Shown here: piece by piece, positions 1 to 5,497 of the stretch
How the letters are laid out: the number at the start of each line of letters is the position of its first letter
Numbering within the stretch: position 1 is the stretch's first letter
NCBI GenBank assembly: GCA_030613605.1
Contig: JAUWLO010000118.1
Location: 1-6,408, forward strand
DNA from: Gammaproteobacteria bacterium
Lineage (GTDB): Bacteria; Pseudomonadota; Gammaproteobacteria; SZUA-152
Length of the DNA: 6,408 nucleotides
Reading direction: 5' to 3'
The notes under the pieces: model-generated
Told to the model about the DNA's origin: nothing
Seen by the model: only the letters and a program-made list of their open reading frames with translations
The model's database searches: none
Translations under genes and position numbers: made by a program

Positions 1-185
1 GCCTTGGTAACGCCGGTTAATCGCTTGCCGTGGCGCTCAAACACCTGAACATTCAGCTCCTCCTCCAGCAACCGAATTTGGGTACTGATGCCGGACTGGG
101 CAGTAAACAAACGTTCAGCCGCTGTGGTCACATTCAGCCCTCGACGGGCAACTTCACATATATAACGTAGTTGTTGCAGTTTCAC
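1..185 (-). CDS. CysB/Cbl-type LysR-family transcriptional regulator, N-terminal part only
   Basis: Reading the minus strand from a GTG at 185 gives 61 codons that run off the left edge of the window. The protein starts MKLQQLRYICEVARRGLNVT, which closely matches the start of CysB and Cbl, LysR-type activators of sulfur assimilation that sense N-acetylserine or adenylylsulfate. The winged helix-turn-helix lies at about residues 18-38 (NVTTAAERLF, then AQSGISTQIR) and is followed by the linker helix LLEEELNVQVFERHGKRLTG. Compared with the usual CysB recognition helix (TSQPGISKQ), Pro is replaced by Ser31 and Lys by Thr35, so this may be a paralogue rather than the housekeeping CysB. The effector domain is outside the window, so ligand and targets cannot be judged. 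AAGGA lies 9 bases before the GTG and fixes the start. An ATG 10 bases further upstream is out of frame. It is divergent from the Sel1 gene at 513. Confidence 0.9.
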   Translation of the reverse strand, partial: MKLQQLRYICEVARRGLNVTTAAERLFTAQSGISTQIRLLEEELNVQVFERHGKRLTGVTK

Positions 186-214
186 CCTGTATCATCCTTT
201 TCTTTTTTACCTTG

Positions 215-252
215 TAACCTACCTGATGAGGTTAACGTGTGTTTTGACACGT
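215..252. repeat. Two back-to-back inverted repeats upstream of the LysR gene
   Basis: TAACCT at 215-220 pairs with AGGTTA at 229-234 across an 8-base spacer. Immediately adjacent, ACGTGT at 235-240 pairs with ACACGT at 247-252 across a 6-base spacer. Both arms are perfect. They sit 30 to 67 bases upstream of the GTG start of the LysR gene. That is a plausible place for an autoregulatory operator, because LysR proteins commonly bind dyads near their own promoters. As RNA they could also fold as two short hairpins in the leader. There is no T-tract beside them on the strand transcribed into the LysR gene that would make them a terminator. The function is inferred. Confidence 0.45.
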
Positions 253-322
253 AATTCAACCGTGTTCTTCCGCCTCAGCCAAACCCCAGAATACAACCCA
301 AAAAGCTGATATACGAATGTCT

Positions 323-349
323 GATATAGCGGGTACTAATCCCTATATC
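323..349. repeat. Imperfect inverted repeat GATATAGcGGG / CCCTATATC
   Basis: GATATAGCGGG (323-333) is complementary to CCCTATATC (341-349) except for a bulged C and G, with TACTAAT as the loop. The left arm belongs to a direct repeat: CTGATATA also occurs at 306-313, 15 bases before its second copy at 321-328. This gives three related half-sites in 44 bp. Such spacing suggests a protein-binding site in the shared regulatory region, but no known operator is recognised. Confidence 0.35.
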
Positions 350-512
350 GTCACTTTACCGAAAAACTGTGATTATTATCTCAATTTCTGAATACAGGGG
401 TATAGGGCGTTAATAACAGGCCGCCATAGTTTGCATCCAACAACGTTGGCACAGTGAACTCAGCCCCAAAATACCTAATTTTGTTATTTATTCAGACACA
501 AGGAAGATCATT

Positions 513-1319
513 ATGAATCAGCCCGCCAAATACATAAAAACAGCCCTGTATGGCCTCATGCTTGGCTCAATCGCTTTCAGCGCCCATGCAGACTCCTATG
601 ATGACGGGCTGGTGGCCTATGCCGTCGGTAATTATGCTAAAGCAGGCCAATATTTCATCACTGCCGCCGTACAGGACAGCCCTGGTGCAGAACACATGCT
701 GATGCGCCTGTTTACCGAGGGAAAGTTACAGACGTCAAATCTGGAGGGTGAAACGCTCAAGTGGACTCTAAAAGCGGCTGAAAGTGGCATTAAACAGGCG
801 CAATTTGAACTGGCCGAAATATATGCAAAAAAACAGGGCAATGTGAAAGACGCCGTTCAATGGTATCGCCTGGCAGCTAACCAGAATCATCCTGATGCAT
901 TTTTTGAGCTTGGCGAAATCTACAGACAAGGTGCTGAAAATGTGGGGGCAGATTCGCGTAAAAGCGCCCGCATGTATCAAATTGCTGCTTCCGAATTTGA
1001 TGTCTACGCTCAACAGGGCAATTCTAAATACCAATACGCCCTCGCGGGGATGTATCAACACGCCAAAGGTGTCAGCAAAAATATGAGGCTGGCCATTAAA
1101 TGGATGGGGAAATCCGCCCAACAGGGTCATACCATAGCCCAGCTTGATCTCGGTCTCCTTTATGCGAAAGGTGATGACGTTCCTCGCGACATAAAGCAGG
1201 CTAAATACTGGTTAACACTCGCTGCTGCTCATGACAGGGATCCCGCAGGTGCTTCAGCAACGGCCGTGCTGGCAGAACTCAATCGGAGTGAAAACGCCAG
1301 ACTCGCATACGCTTTTTAA
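513..1319 (+). CDS. Secreted Sel1-like (TPR-type) repeat protein
   Basis: The 268-residue protein has a Sec signal peptide: basic residues K6 and K9, a hydrophobic core at about 10-22, and likely cleavage after AHA at 26. The mature part is built of Sel1-like repeats, about 36-residue helix pairs with the A-x-x-x-L-G-x-x-Y-x-x-G pattern. They lie at about 58-92, 93-126, 127-168 (longer, with an insertion), 172-205 and 206-241; ALAGMYQHAKGVSKN and AQLDLGLLYAKGDDVPRD are the clearest. Sel1 repeats form solenoids that bind partner proteins and have no catalytic role, so a periplasmic scaffold is likely. The family includes exopolysaccharide-assembly scaffolds such as AlgK, but no specific orthology is claimed. 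AAGGA at 500-504, 8 bases before the ATG, supports the start. It is a single gene, convergent with the HDOD gene 51 bp downstream. Confidence 0.9.
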   Translation: MNQPAKYIKTALYGLMLGSIAFSAHADSYDDGLVAYAVGNYAKAGQYFITAAVQDSPGAEHMLMRLFTEGKLQTSNLEGETLKWTLKAAESGIKQAQFELAEIYAKKQGNVKDAVQWYRLAANQNHPDAFFELGEIYRQGAENVGADSRKSARMYQIAASEFDVYAQQGNSKYQYALAGMYQHAKGVSKNMRLAIKWMGKSAQQGHTIAQLDLGLLYAKGDDVPRDIKQAKYWLTLAAAHDRDPAGASATAVLAELNRSENARLAYAF

Positions 1320-1370
1320 GAACTGAAAGTGTAAGGCCTGACAATAGACAATGTTTCAGAATTGCATCAC

Positions 1371-2219
1371 CTAATCCCCTATCAACAATGCTCGGGTGCT
1401 TGATATTTGTGCCTGCGCACTGGCTAACGTCGCAGGAATAATTTCCTCGTCAAGCCCGGTTAACTCCCAGGCCACTGGCTGAATCCTGGGGGCATGGTAT
1501 AAATCGGTCGTATCAAGCACCGCCATTTTTGCAATACTATTAGCAATGTGAACAATCGCTGCTTCAACACGATGTTCTTTTGCCCAACCAGGATTATGAT
1601 GGTAGGCGATACACTCCTGTAAATTAACCGGTAAAGACCATCGGAGCGCCAAACCACCGCCAACCTCTGCATGATCAAAGCCGAACAGCTCACGCTCGGC
1701 GTCCTGTATCTCCACCCCTCCCGGCCCAGCCTTGCATGATTCCAGTGCTCTACGAGATAATTCTGGCTCGCGATTGTACAATACCAGTTCCCCAATATCA
1801 TGAAGCAGGCCAGCAACAAAAACTGCTTCACGTTGACGCCGCAAACAATCCATTGCTAACGTACGCGCGCATAATGCACAATAAATGCTGTGTTCCCAAA
1901 AACTTTGCATGGATACCAGGGTATTCGGAATACCCTGAAACGTTTTGATAGCCGCCGATGCCAGAGAGATATCACGCACCTGCTTTGTACCCAACACCGT
2001 TACTGCGCGTGTAACCGTATCAATTTTGGTGGTAAATCCATACATCGGACTATTGGCAATACGCAGCAATCGAGCCGTCAGAGCTGCATCCTGATTAATT
2101 ACTCGCCCCATATCTTCAGCAGAACATACCGGGTCATCGACCATTTCGTTAAGACGAATACAAACAGCTGGCAATGAAACCAGTGGAGCCACATCATTAA
2201 TAATTTTTTCCAGCTGCAT
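1371..2219 (-). CDS. HDOD domain protein (HD-related output domain, signalling)
   Basis: The 282-residue protein is almost entirely one HDOD domain. The N-terminal half carries the family signature: LPAVCIRLNEMVDDP, then INQDAALTARLLRIANSPMYG, then TVTRAVTVLGTKQVRDIS. The C-terminal half resembles an HD phosphohydrolase: FWEH (H110), GLLHDIG (H140, D141), FDHAEVGG (H183) and YHHNP (H207, H208). The final position, often Asp in active HD domains, looks to be Asn227 in VHIANSIAK. HDOD proteins are usually regulatory and often act in c-di-GMP, chemotaxis or stress signalling. No enzymatic activity is generally established for them, and no receiver or GGDEF domain is attached here. It starts 31 bp after the PilZ gene on the same strand, so the two are probably cotranscribed. 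No good Shine-Dalgarno precedes the ATG, which would fit translation coupled to the PilZ message. Confidence 0.92.
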   Translation of the reverse strand: MQLEKIINDVAPLVSLPAVCIRLNEMVDDPVCSAEDMGRVINQDAALTARLLRIANSPMYGFTTKIDTVTRAVTVLGTKQVRDISLASAAIKTFQGIPNTLVSMQSFWEHSIYCALCARTLAMDCLRRQREAVFVAGLLHDIGELVLYNREPELSRRALESCKAGPGGVEIQDAERELFGFDHAEVGGGLALRWSLPVNLQECIAYHHNPGWAKEHRVEAAIVHIANSIAKMAVLDTTDLYHAPRIQPVAWELTGLDEEIIPATLASAQAQISSTRALLIGD

Positions 2220-2232
2220 AGTTATTTTATTA

Positions 2233-2260
2233 TTAGCTACCCTGCGTTAGTTACCCTGCG
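2233..2260. repeat. 14-bp tandem duplication across the PilZ stop codon
   Basis: TTAGCTACCCTGCG (2233-2246) is followed directly by TTAGTTACCCTGCG (2247-2260), with one mismatch. On the coding strand the first copy holds the last codons and the TAA of the PilZ gene, and the second copy lies in the short gap before the HDOD gene. A recent small slippage duplication is the simplest explanation. It lengthens the PilZ-HDOD spacer by 14 bases and places a CAGGG run in the gap, too far from the HDOD ATG to act as its ribosome binding site. Confidence 0.6.
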
Positions 2261-2676
2261 GTCTCTTCAGAACCAGGAAACTGTGGTGCATATTTCTGAA
2301 TCCACTCCATAGCCGCCTCTTCACCGCTCAATTTCCGCCCTTCTTTTTTCAACACATCCCGCCTGTATTGTTCAATATGACAAACTTGCTCAACCATTCG
2401 CGCACGAAACATATCATTTTTATCCAGAAATTTTATACCGACTTCGAAATGGTTATTTTCAGGATGACACCACGAAACACGACCCACGGCCTGAAACATC
2501 GGCTGAATCAGGGGAATTTTAATACTAATGACCGCACCAACCGTTAAATTATGCCTTGAAATAAATGAAAGCCCACCAAAACTGACATTTTTTAAATGCT
2601 CGCCACCTTCTGTAACTAACTCTTCCAAATTAAAATCGATCGTGATGCTCGACGGATGGCGGATAAAATTTCGCAT
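2251..2676 (-). CDS. PilZ-domain protein, probable c-di-GMP receptor
   Basis: This 141-residue single-domain protein keeps both PilZ c-di-GMP-binding motifs: RxxxR as R2-N-F-I-R6 at the extreme N-terminus, and NxSxxG as N30-V-S-F-G-G35. The rest of the beta barrel follows to about residue 85 (GAVISIKIPL, AVGRVSWCHPENNHFEVGIKF). Residues from about 86 to 135 are a mainly helical tail (RARMVEQVCHIEQYRRD, then LSGEEAAMEWIQKYAPQFP), seen in a group of gammaproteobacterial PilZ proteins of unknown partner. The protein should bind c-di-GMP and pass the signal on by protein contact. It has no signal peptide or membrane segment, so it is cytoplasmic. The ATG start has only a weak AGG 7 bases upstream, but starting later would remove the RxxxR motif. 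It is the first gene of a probable PilZ-HDOD operon and is divergent from the deacetylase gene. Confidence 0.93.
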   Translation of the reverse strand: MRNFIRHPSSITIDFNLEELVTEGGEHLKNVSFGGLSFISRHNLTVGAVISIKIPLIQPMFQAVGRVSWCHPENNHFEVGIKFLDKNDMFRARMVEQVCHIEQYRRDVLKKEGRKLSGEEAAMEWIQKYAPQFPGSEETAG

Positions 2677-2862
2677 AGTAAGCCTGACTATTTACCTAAT
2701 TATTTTCAATTGTCACATCTATCCGCGCTCAAATTCTACTATGAAGAGTAGCTTCTTATTTTAGTAAGAGCTAGTCTGCCCAAAGTAACCCCTGTAAAAG
2801 TTTCATAAAGCAGGCGCGCTACGGCAAACTACCTAAAACTGAAGGGTATAGGGCGACTATTT
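2677..2862. promoter_or_regulatory. Divergent promoter region between the PilZ and deacetylase genes
   Basis: This is a 186-bp AT-rich stretch without a gene. It contains the imperfect hairpin at 2749-2773. GGGTATAGGGCG at 2844-2855, just before the deacetylase ATG, matches exactly a 12-mer at 398-409 in front of the Sel1 gene. Towards the PilZ gene, the minus strand carries TTGAGC and GAAAAT separated by 19 bases. This is a poor sigma-70 match and only a guess at a promoter. Confidence 0.5.
2749..2773. repeat. AT-rich imperfect inverted repeat in the divergent promoter region
   Basis: TAGCTTCTTA (2749-2758) is complementary to TAAGAGCTA (2765-2773) except for one bulged T, with loop TTTTAG. 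No T-tract follows on either strand and no gene ends here, so it is not a terminator. Its place midway between two divergent genes suits an operator. No regulator is recognised. Confidence 0.35.
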
Positions 2863-4041
2863 ATGCATCACATTATTCTAATAACAAAAATCATGGCATT
2901 ACTATCAATGTGTCTGGCGCCACTATCCAACCTGTTGGCTGAAGAAACCATTACCACTCATAATCAGACAAAAGCAACACAGATTAAAAAAAACCAGGCC
3001 AGTCAAAACCAGGCTGTCATATTAATGTATCACCACTTTGGTGTTGACAGGCACCCGTCGACCAACATCCGACTGGAACAATTTGAAGCGCATCTTGATC
3101 ACCTTTCTCAAGCAGGTTATCAGATATGGCCATTAGCAAAGGTCGCTGATTACATTAGAAAAAAACAGCCCTTCCCGGCACGAATCGTAGCCATCACCAT
3201 CGATGATGCCTATTTGTCTGTTTATACTGAGGCATATCCCCGGCTGTTAAAAAAGTCCTGGCCATTTACCGTCTTTGTCGCAACAGATGGTGTTGACCGC
3301 CGTTATCCCTCATACATGACCTGGCAACAAATGCGTGAAATGCAAAATAATGGCGTGACCTTCGCCAACCACTCGGCAAGCCATGATTATTTGATCCGGA
3401 AAAAACCAGGTGAAAATGATCAACAATGGGAAGGCCGCATCACCAGTGATATACAGCGCGCGCAGAAACGACTAAAAATAAAATTAGGCAGGGCGCCTAA
3501 ACTCTTCGCCTACCCCTATGGAGAATACAATACAGCTCTCGCTAATATCGTAAATAAAATGGGCTACATAGCCTTTGGCCAACATTCTGGACCGGCTGGC
3601 ATTAATGATGATACACGGGCACTGCCGCGTTTTCCTATGGCGGAAAAATTTGCCGGACTAAATGACTTTAAACTAAAAATAAATAGTCTCGCACTTTTTA
3701 TTGAAAAACAGACACCCTGGGAACCATCGGTTGACCACAACAACAACCCGCCAAAGCTGTTAATCAAACTGGCATCTCAGAAAGACATAAAACTTGATCA
3801 ATTAACGTGTTTTGTTTCCGGCCAGGGGCGTGTTGCAGTTAAGTGGCTGAATGGTCAAAAAACACAATTTTCCGTACAAGCAACGGCACCTTTACCCACT
3901 GGTCGTAGCCGTTATAACTGCACAGTTCCATCGTCTGAAAATGGAAGGTTCTACTGGTACAGCCATTTGTGGATCTTATTACCAACTAAAACCCCACCAA
4001 CCGGACCATCGCCGATCAAAAAATCTCCGGCTCAAATTTAA
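2863..4041 (+). CDS. Secreted polysaccharide deacetylase (carbohydrate esterase family 4) with extra C-terminal region
   Basis: The 392-residue protein is predicted to remove N- or O-acetyl groups from a polysaccharide in the periplasm or outside the cell. It has an N-terminal signal peptide with likely cleavage after LLA at 26, then a Gln/Asn/Lys-rich linker to about residue 50. The NodB-type domain follows: VILMYHHFG at 52-60, motif 1 TIDDAY with D114 (base) and D115 (metal), motif 2 HSASH with H170 and H174 (metal), and motif 3 RAPKLFAYPYGEYN at 210-223. The YHHFG start and overall layout resemble the deacetylase half of PgaB and related enzymes. From about 295 a separate, probably beta-rich region contains C316 (LTCFVSG) and C353 (RYNCTVP), which could form a disulfide, and then a Pro-rich tail. 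The substrate cannot be told from sequence. The start is supported by AGGG 9 bases upstream and by the intact signal peptide. It is convergent with the glucosaminidase, 21 bp apart. Confidence 0.92.
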   Translation: MHHIILITKIMALLSMCLAPLSNLLAEETITTHNQTKATQIKKNQASQNQAVILMYHHFGVDRHPSTNIRLEQFEAHLDHLSQAGYQIWPLAKVADYIRKKQPFPARIVAITIDDAYLSVYTEAYPRLLKKSWPFTVFVATDGVDRRYPSYMTWQQMREMQNNGVTFANHSASHDYLIRKKPGENDQQWEGRITSDIQRAQKRLKIKLGRAPKLFAYPYGEYNTALANIVNKMGYIAFGQHSGPAGINDDTRALPRFPMAEKFAGLNDFKLKINSLALFIEKQTPWEPSVDHNNNPPKLLIKLASQKDIKLDQLTCFVSGQGRVAVKWLNGQKTQFSVQATAPLPTGRSRYNCTVPSSENGRFYWYSHLWILLPTKTPPTGPSPIKKSPAQI

Positions 4042-4071
4042 CGTAAACAGGAAAACTTCTGGTTATTTACG
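4042..4071. terminator. Possible weak hairpin between convergent genes
   Basis: CGTAAACAG (4042-4050) can pair with CTG (4059-4061) and TTTACG (4066-4071), leaving a four-base bulge GTTA. It directly follows the deacetylase stop and overlaps the end of the glucosaminidase gene. There is no clear T-tract after it on either strand, so termination here is uncertain. With only 21 bp between the two stop codons, the transcripts probably overlap. Confidence 0.2.
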
Positions 4072-5139
4072 AGAAGGTTTTGCGCCAAGTCTGGCTACAA
4101 CCAGCTGAGGTTCAACATGGTCATGATTAACGCTAGTCAAAAAAGCAATATGGCGGCTATTAATCATGCGCTGTACGTCAGCAACGTATTTTTCACCGCG
4201 TTGTGAGTAACGATGAAGATGTACGACCAGCTCTTCTGCCTGTAAAGAATTTCCTTCCGCACGAAGCATGGCTCGCGCCTGCCGGAATTCTCCATAAGCA
4301 TGACCGATATTCAGGTTGCGCATATAGGATCGCACTGAGTCACGCAAGGTAGGAAAGCTTGCGACATAGTGAGTGGCATTCGAATCGCGTTTTGAGGGTT
4401 CCAGTCCTTTACTGCGTTTGAATGTCCATTGACCAAACAGGCTGTTGCCTTCTAGTGCGAATCGTGAGGTTCCCCAACCTGTTTCTATAGCCGACTGGGC
4501 TAATGCCATAGCAGGTGGAATTTCATCTAACCGGTTCAAAAGTTTGGCTCTCACACCGGGATCCGTTAAATCACCATGAACACGAAGCTTTTTTGCCAAA
4601 CTCTTGAGCCAGTTATGCATGACCGAACCTTGAGCAGGCGGCTCACTTTCAAATAACAACTGGGCTAATTCGCGCTGTTCTCGAATGCGGCGATTTTCAA
4701 TCAGCACAATAGGCAACAAAGCACGTAAAAAAAGATTTTGGCGTTTTTTACGGTCCTGAATTTTTGCAAAATCACCGGGCAATTTAGTCAAAATCAGAGG
4801 GGGGACAGTTTGCTGATCAGTGGGCGGCCATTCATATCGCTCAACCTCAAAGATTTGATCCAGCTCCTGCGCTGTACTGGCCTGAAAATTCCTGACGCTA
4901 AGGTTACCGGCCTCAGAAATGACACGGTAATTTGTCGTTATAAGCGAATCATGAAAAGAGCTTTGCCCGGCAATCAAAATCGCGGCAAAGCCCACCAGGG
5001 ACAGGAACCCAAAGCCCACCACTGCAATATTAGATGCCATAGAGGATGCCATAGAGGATGCCATAGAGGATGCAACAGAGGATGCAACAGAGGATGCAAC
5101 AGAAAACACAGTAGATTTTTTGGGGGTCTTTTTAACCAC
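4063..5139 (-). CDS. Bax-type glucosaminidase, inner-membrane anchored, with an N-terminal VASS/MASS repeat
   Basis: The 358-residue protein is of the glucosaminidase (GH73-like) family related to E. coli Bax, predicted to cut the glycan strands of peptidoglycan. Order: a basic N-terminus (MVKKTPKK), six four-residue units VASS/MASS at 14-37, one transmembrane helix at about 38-58, a periplasmic stem, and the catalytic domain from about 205 to 340. Its signature IPPAMALAQSAIETGWGTSR contains the likely catalytic E219, followed by EGNSLFGQW, the SVRSYMRNLN segment and YSQRGEKYVADVQRMI. The N-terminus and single helix indicate an N-in signal anchor. The start is a GTG at 5139 with GGA 8 bases upstream. 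Internal Met codons at 26, 30 and 34 are possible alternative starts but would lose the basic residues before the helix. E. coli Bax is shorter, at about 270 residues. The upstream gene is divergent, so it is probably transcribed alone. Confidence 0.9.
   Translation of the reverse strand: MVKKTPKKSTVFSVASSVASSVASSMASSMASSMASNIAVVGFGFLSLVGFAAILIAGQSSFHDSLITTNYRVISEAGNLSVRNFQASTAQELDQIFEVERYEWPPTDQQTVPPLILTKLPGDFAKIQDRKKRQNLFLRALLPIVLIENRRIREQRELAQLLFESEPPAQGSVMHNWLKSLAKKLRVHGDLTDPGVRAKLLNRLDEIPPAMALAQSAIETGWGTSRFALEGNSLFGQWTFKRSKGLEPSKRDSNATHYVASFPTLRDSVRSYMRNLNIGHAYGEFRQARAMLRAEGNSLQAEELVVHLHRYSQRGEKYVADVQRMINSRHIAFLTSVNHDHVEPQLVVARLGAKPSRK
5029..5100 (-). repeat. Six tandem copies of a 12-bp unit inside the glucosaminidase gene
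   Basis: On the coding strand the unit is GTTGCATCCTCT three times, then ATGGCATCCTCT twice, then a diverged ATGGCATCTAAT. These encode VASS, VASS, VASS, MASS, MASS, MASN. The first three copies are identical to each other, as are the next two, so the array expanded recently by slippage or unequal exchange. The unit is a multiple of three, so copy changes keep the frame and alter only the length of the Ser/Ala-rich segment before the membrane helix. Confidence 0.97.
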
Positions 5140-5497
5140 TACACATATCCATTTAGTGTGCTATTTCCTGATCCAGGGCTGCATTTAGCCACAAACAAGC
5201 ATTTGTGCCAACTAATTGAAAGATGAGCATATTTTAACCCATTTATGCTGAAAATCCGAACAATATAGGCTACACCTTATCTTACCCAACTCTCTAATAA
5301 TAAAAAGCGGCCCTAACACCATGATTTAAAGCGATATAACGCTGTAGAAAGCAATACTGTGGACGCCAACATACGTAGATATTGTAATTTGGCAGCGTTT
5401 TTTGCGTCTCTGAGGGTATCAATAATGTGAATACATCACTAAATATCACTGCATTATCAACGATAATTAGCGGGTAACAAATAAAAATGAGAACAAA
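5140..5497. promoter_or_regulatory. Divergent intergenic region between the glucosaminidase and permuted-papain genes
   Basis: This 358-bp AT-rich stretch has no supported gene. An inverted repeat AGCATA (5226-5231) / TATGCT (5244-5249) with a 12-base spacer lies about 90-110 bases upstream of the glucosaminidase start. Its spacer includes an AT-rich run reading TAAAAT on the minus strand, which could be a -10 element with a weak -35 (TTCGGA) 18 bases before it. No clear promoter was found for the plus-strand gene. No tRNA, riboswitch or strong terminator is visible. Confidence 0.45.

Larger units (their letters stand above)
186..512. promoter_or_regulatory. Divergent intergenic region between the LysR gene and the Sel1 gene
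   Basis: This 327-bp stretch has no convincing gene; the longest sense ORF from an ATG (317-391, 24 codons) has no ribosome binding site. It is rich in small symmetric elements. TAACCT/AGGTTA (215-234) and ACGTGT/ACACGT (235-252) form two abutting inverted repeats. CTGATATA occurs twice (306-313, 321-328), and a longer imperfect inverted repeat spans 323-349. CCAAC-aac-GTTGG is at 437-449 and overlaps TTGGCA (446-451), a possible -35 for the Sel1 gene, although no good -10 follows at the right distance. The region must hold promoters for both flanking genes, but I cannot place either with confidence. Confidence 0.6.

Noticed and set aside
317..391. Small 24-codon ORF in the first intergenic region
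   Set aside because: No ribosome binding site, and it overlaps the inverted repeat; nothing supports translation.
447..464. Possible sigma-54 promoter (TGGCAC) before the Sel1 gene
   Set aside because: The -24 element is good, but the required GC of the -12 element is absent at the correct spacing.
1320..1370. Bidirectional terminator between the Sel1 and HDOD genes
   Set aside because: No stable GC-rich stem with a T-tract could be found in the 51-bp gap.
2797..2825. Possible sigma-28 (flagellar) promoter, TAAAAGTTT followed by CGCGCTAC
   Set aside because: The -35-like part has an extra A and the -10 part matches only about half of the consensus.
2896..2913. Lipobox-like LSMC in the deacetylase signal peptide
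   Set aside because: Met at the -1 position does not fit a lipoprotein signal; a Sec signal peptidase I site after LLA fits better.
3851..4108. Frameshift at the 3' end of the deacetylase, suggested by an overlapping ORF in another frame
   Set aside because: The main frame keeps the family-like GRSRYNCT and GRFYWYS segments and ends naturally; the other frame has no recognisable content.
5029..5100. CRISPR-like or intergenic repeat array
   Set aside because: The units are 12 bp, directly adjacent without spacers, and lie in frame inside a gene.
4738..5226. Plus-strand ORF with repeated Cys-His-Arg-Gly units, which could look like a metal-binding repeat protein
   Set aside because: It is antisense to the well-supported glucosaminidase gene, and its repeats are just the complement of the VASS/MASS array.
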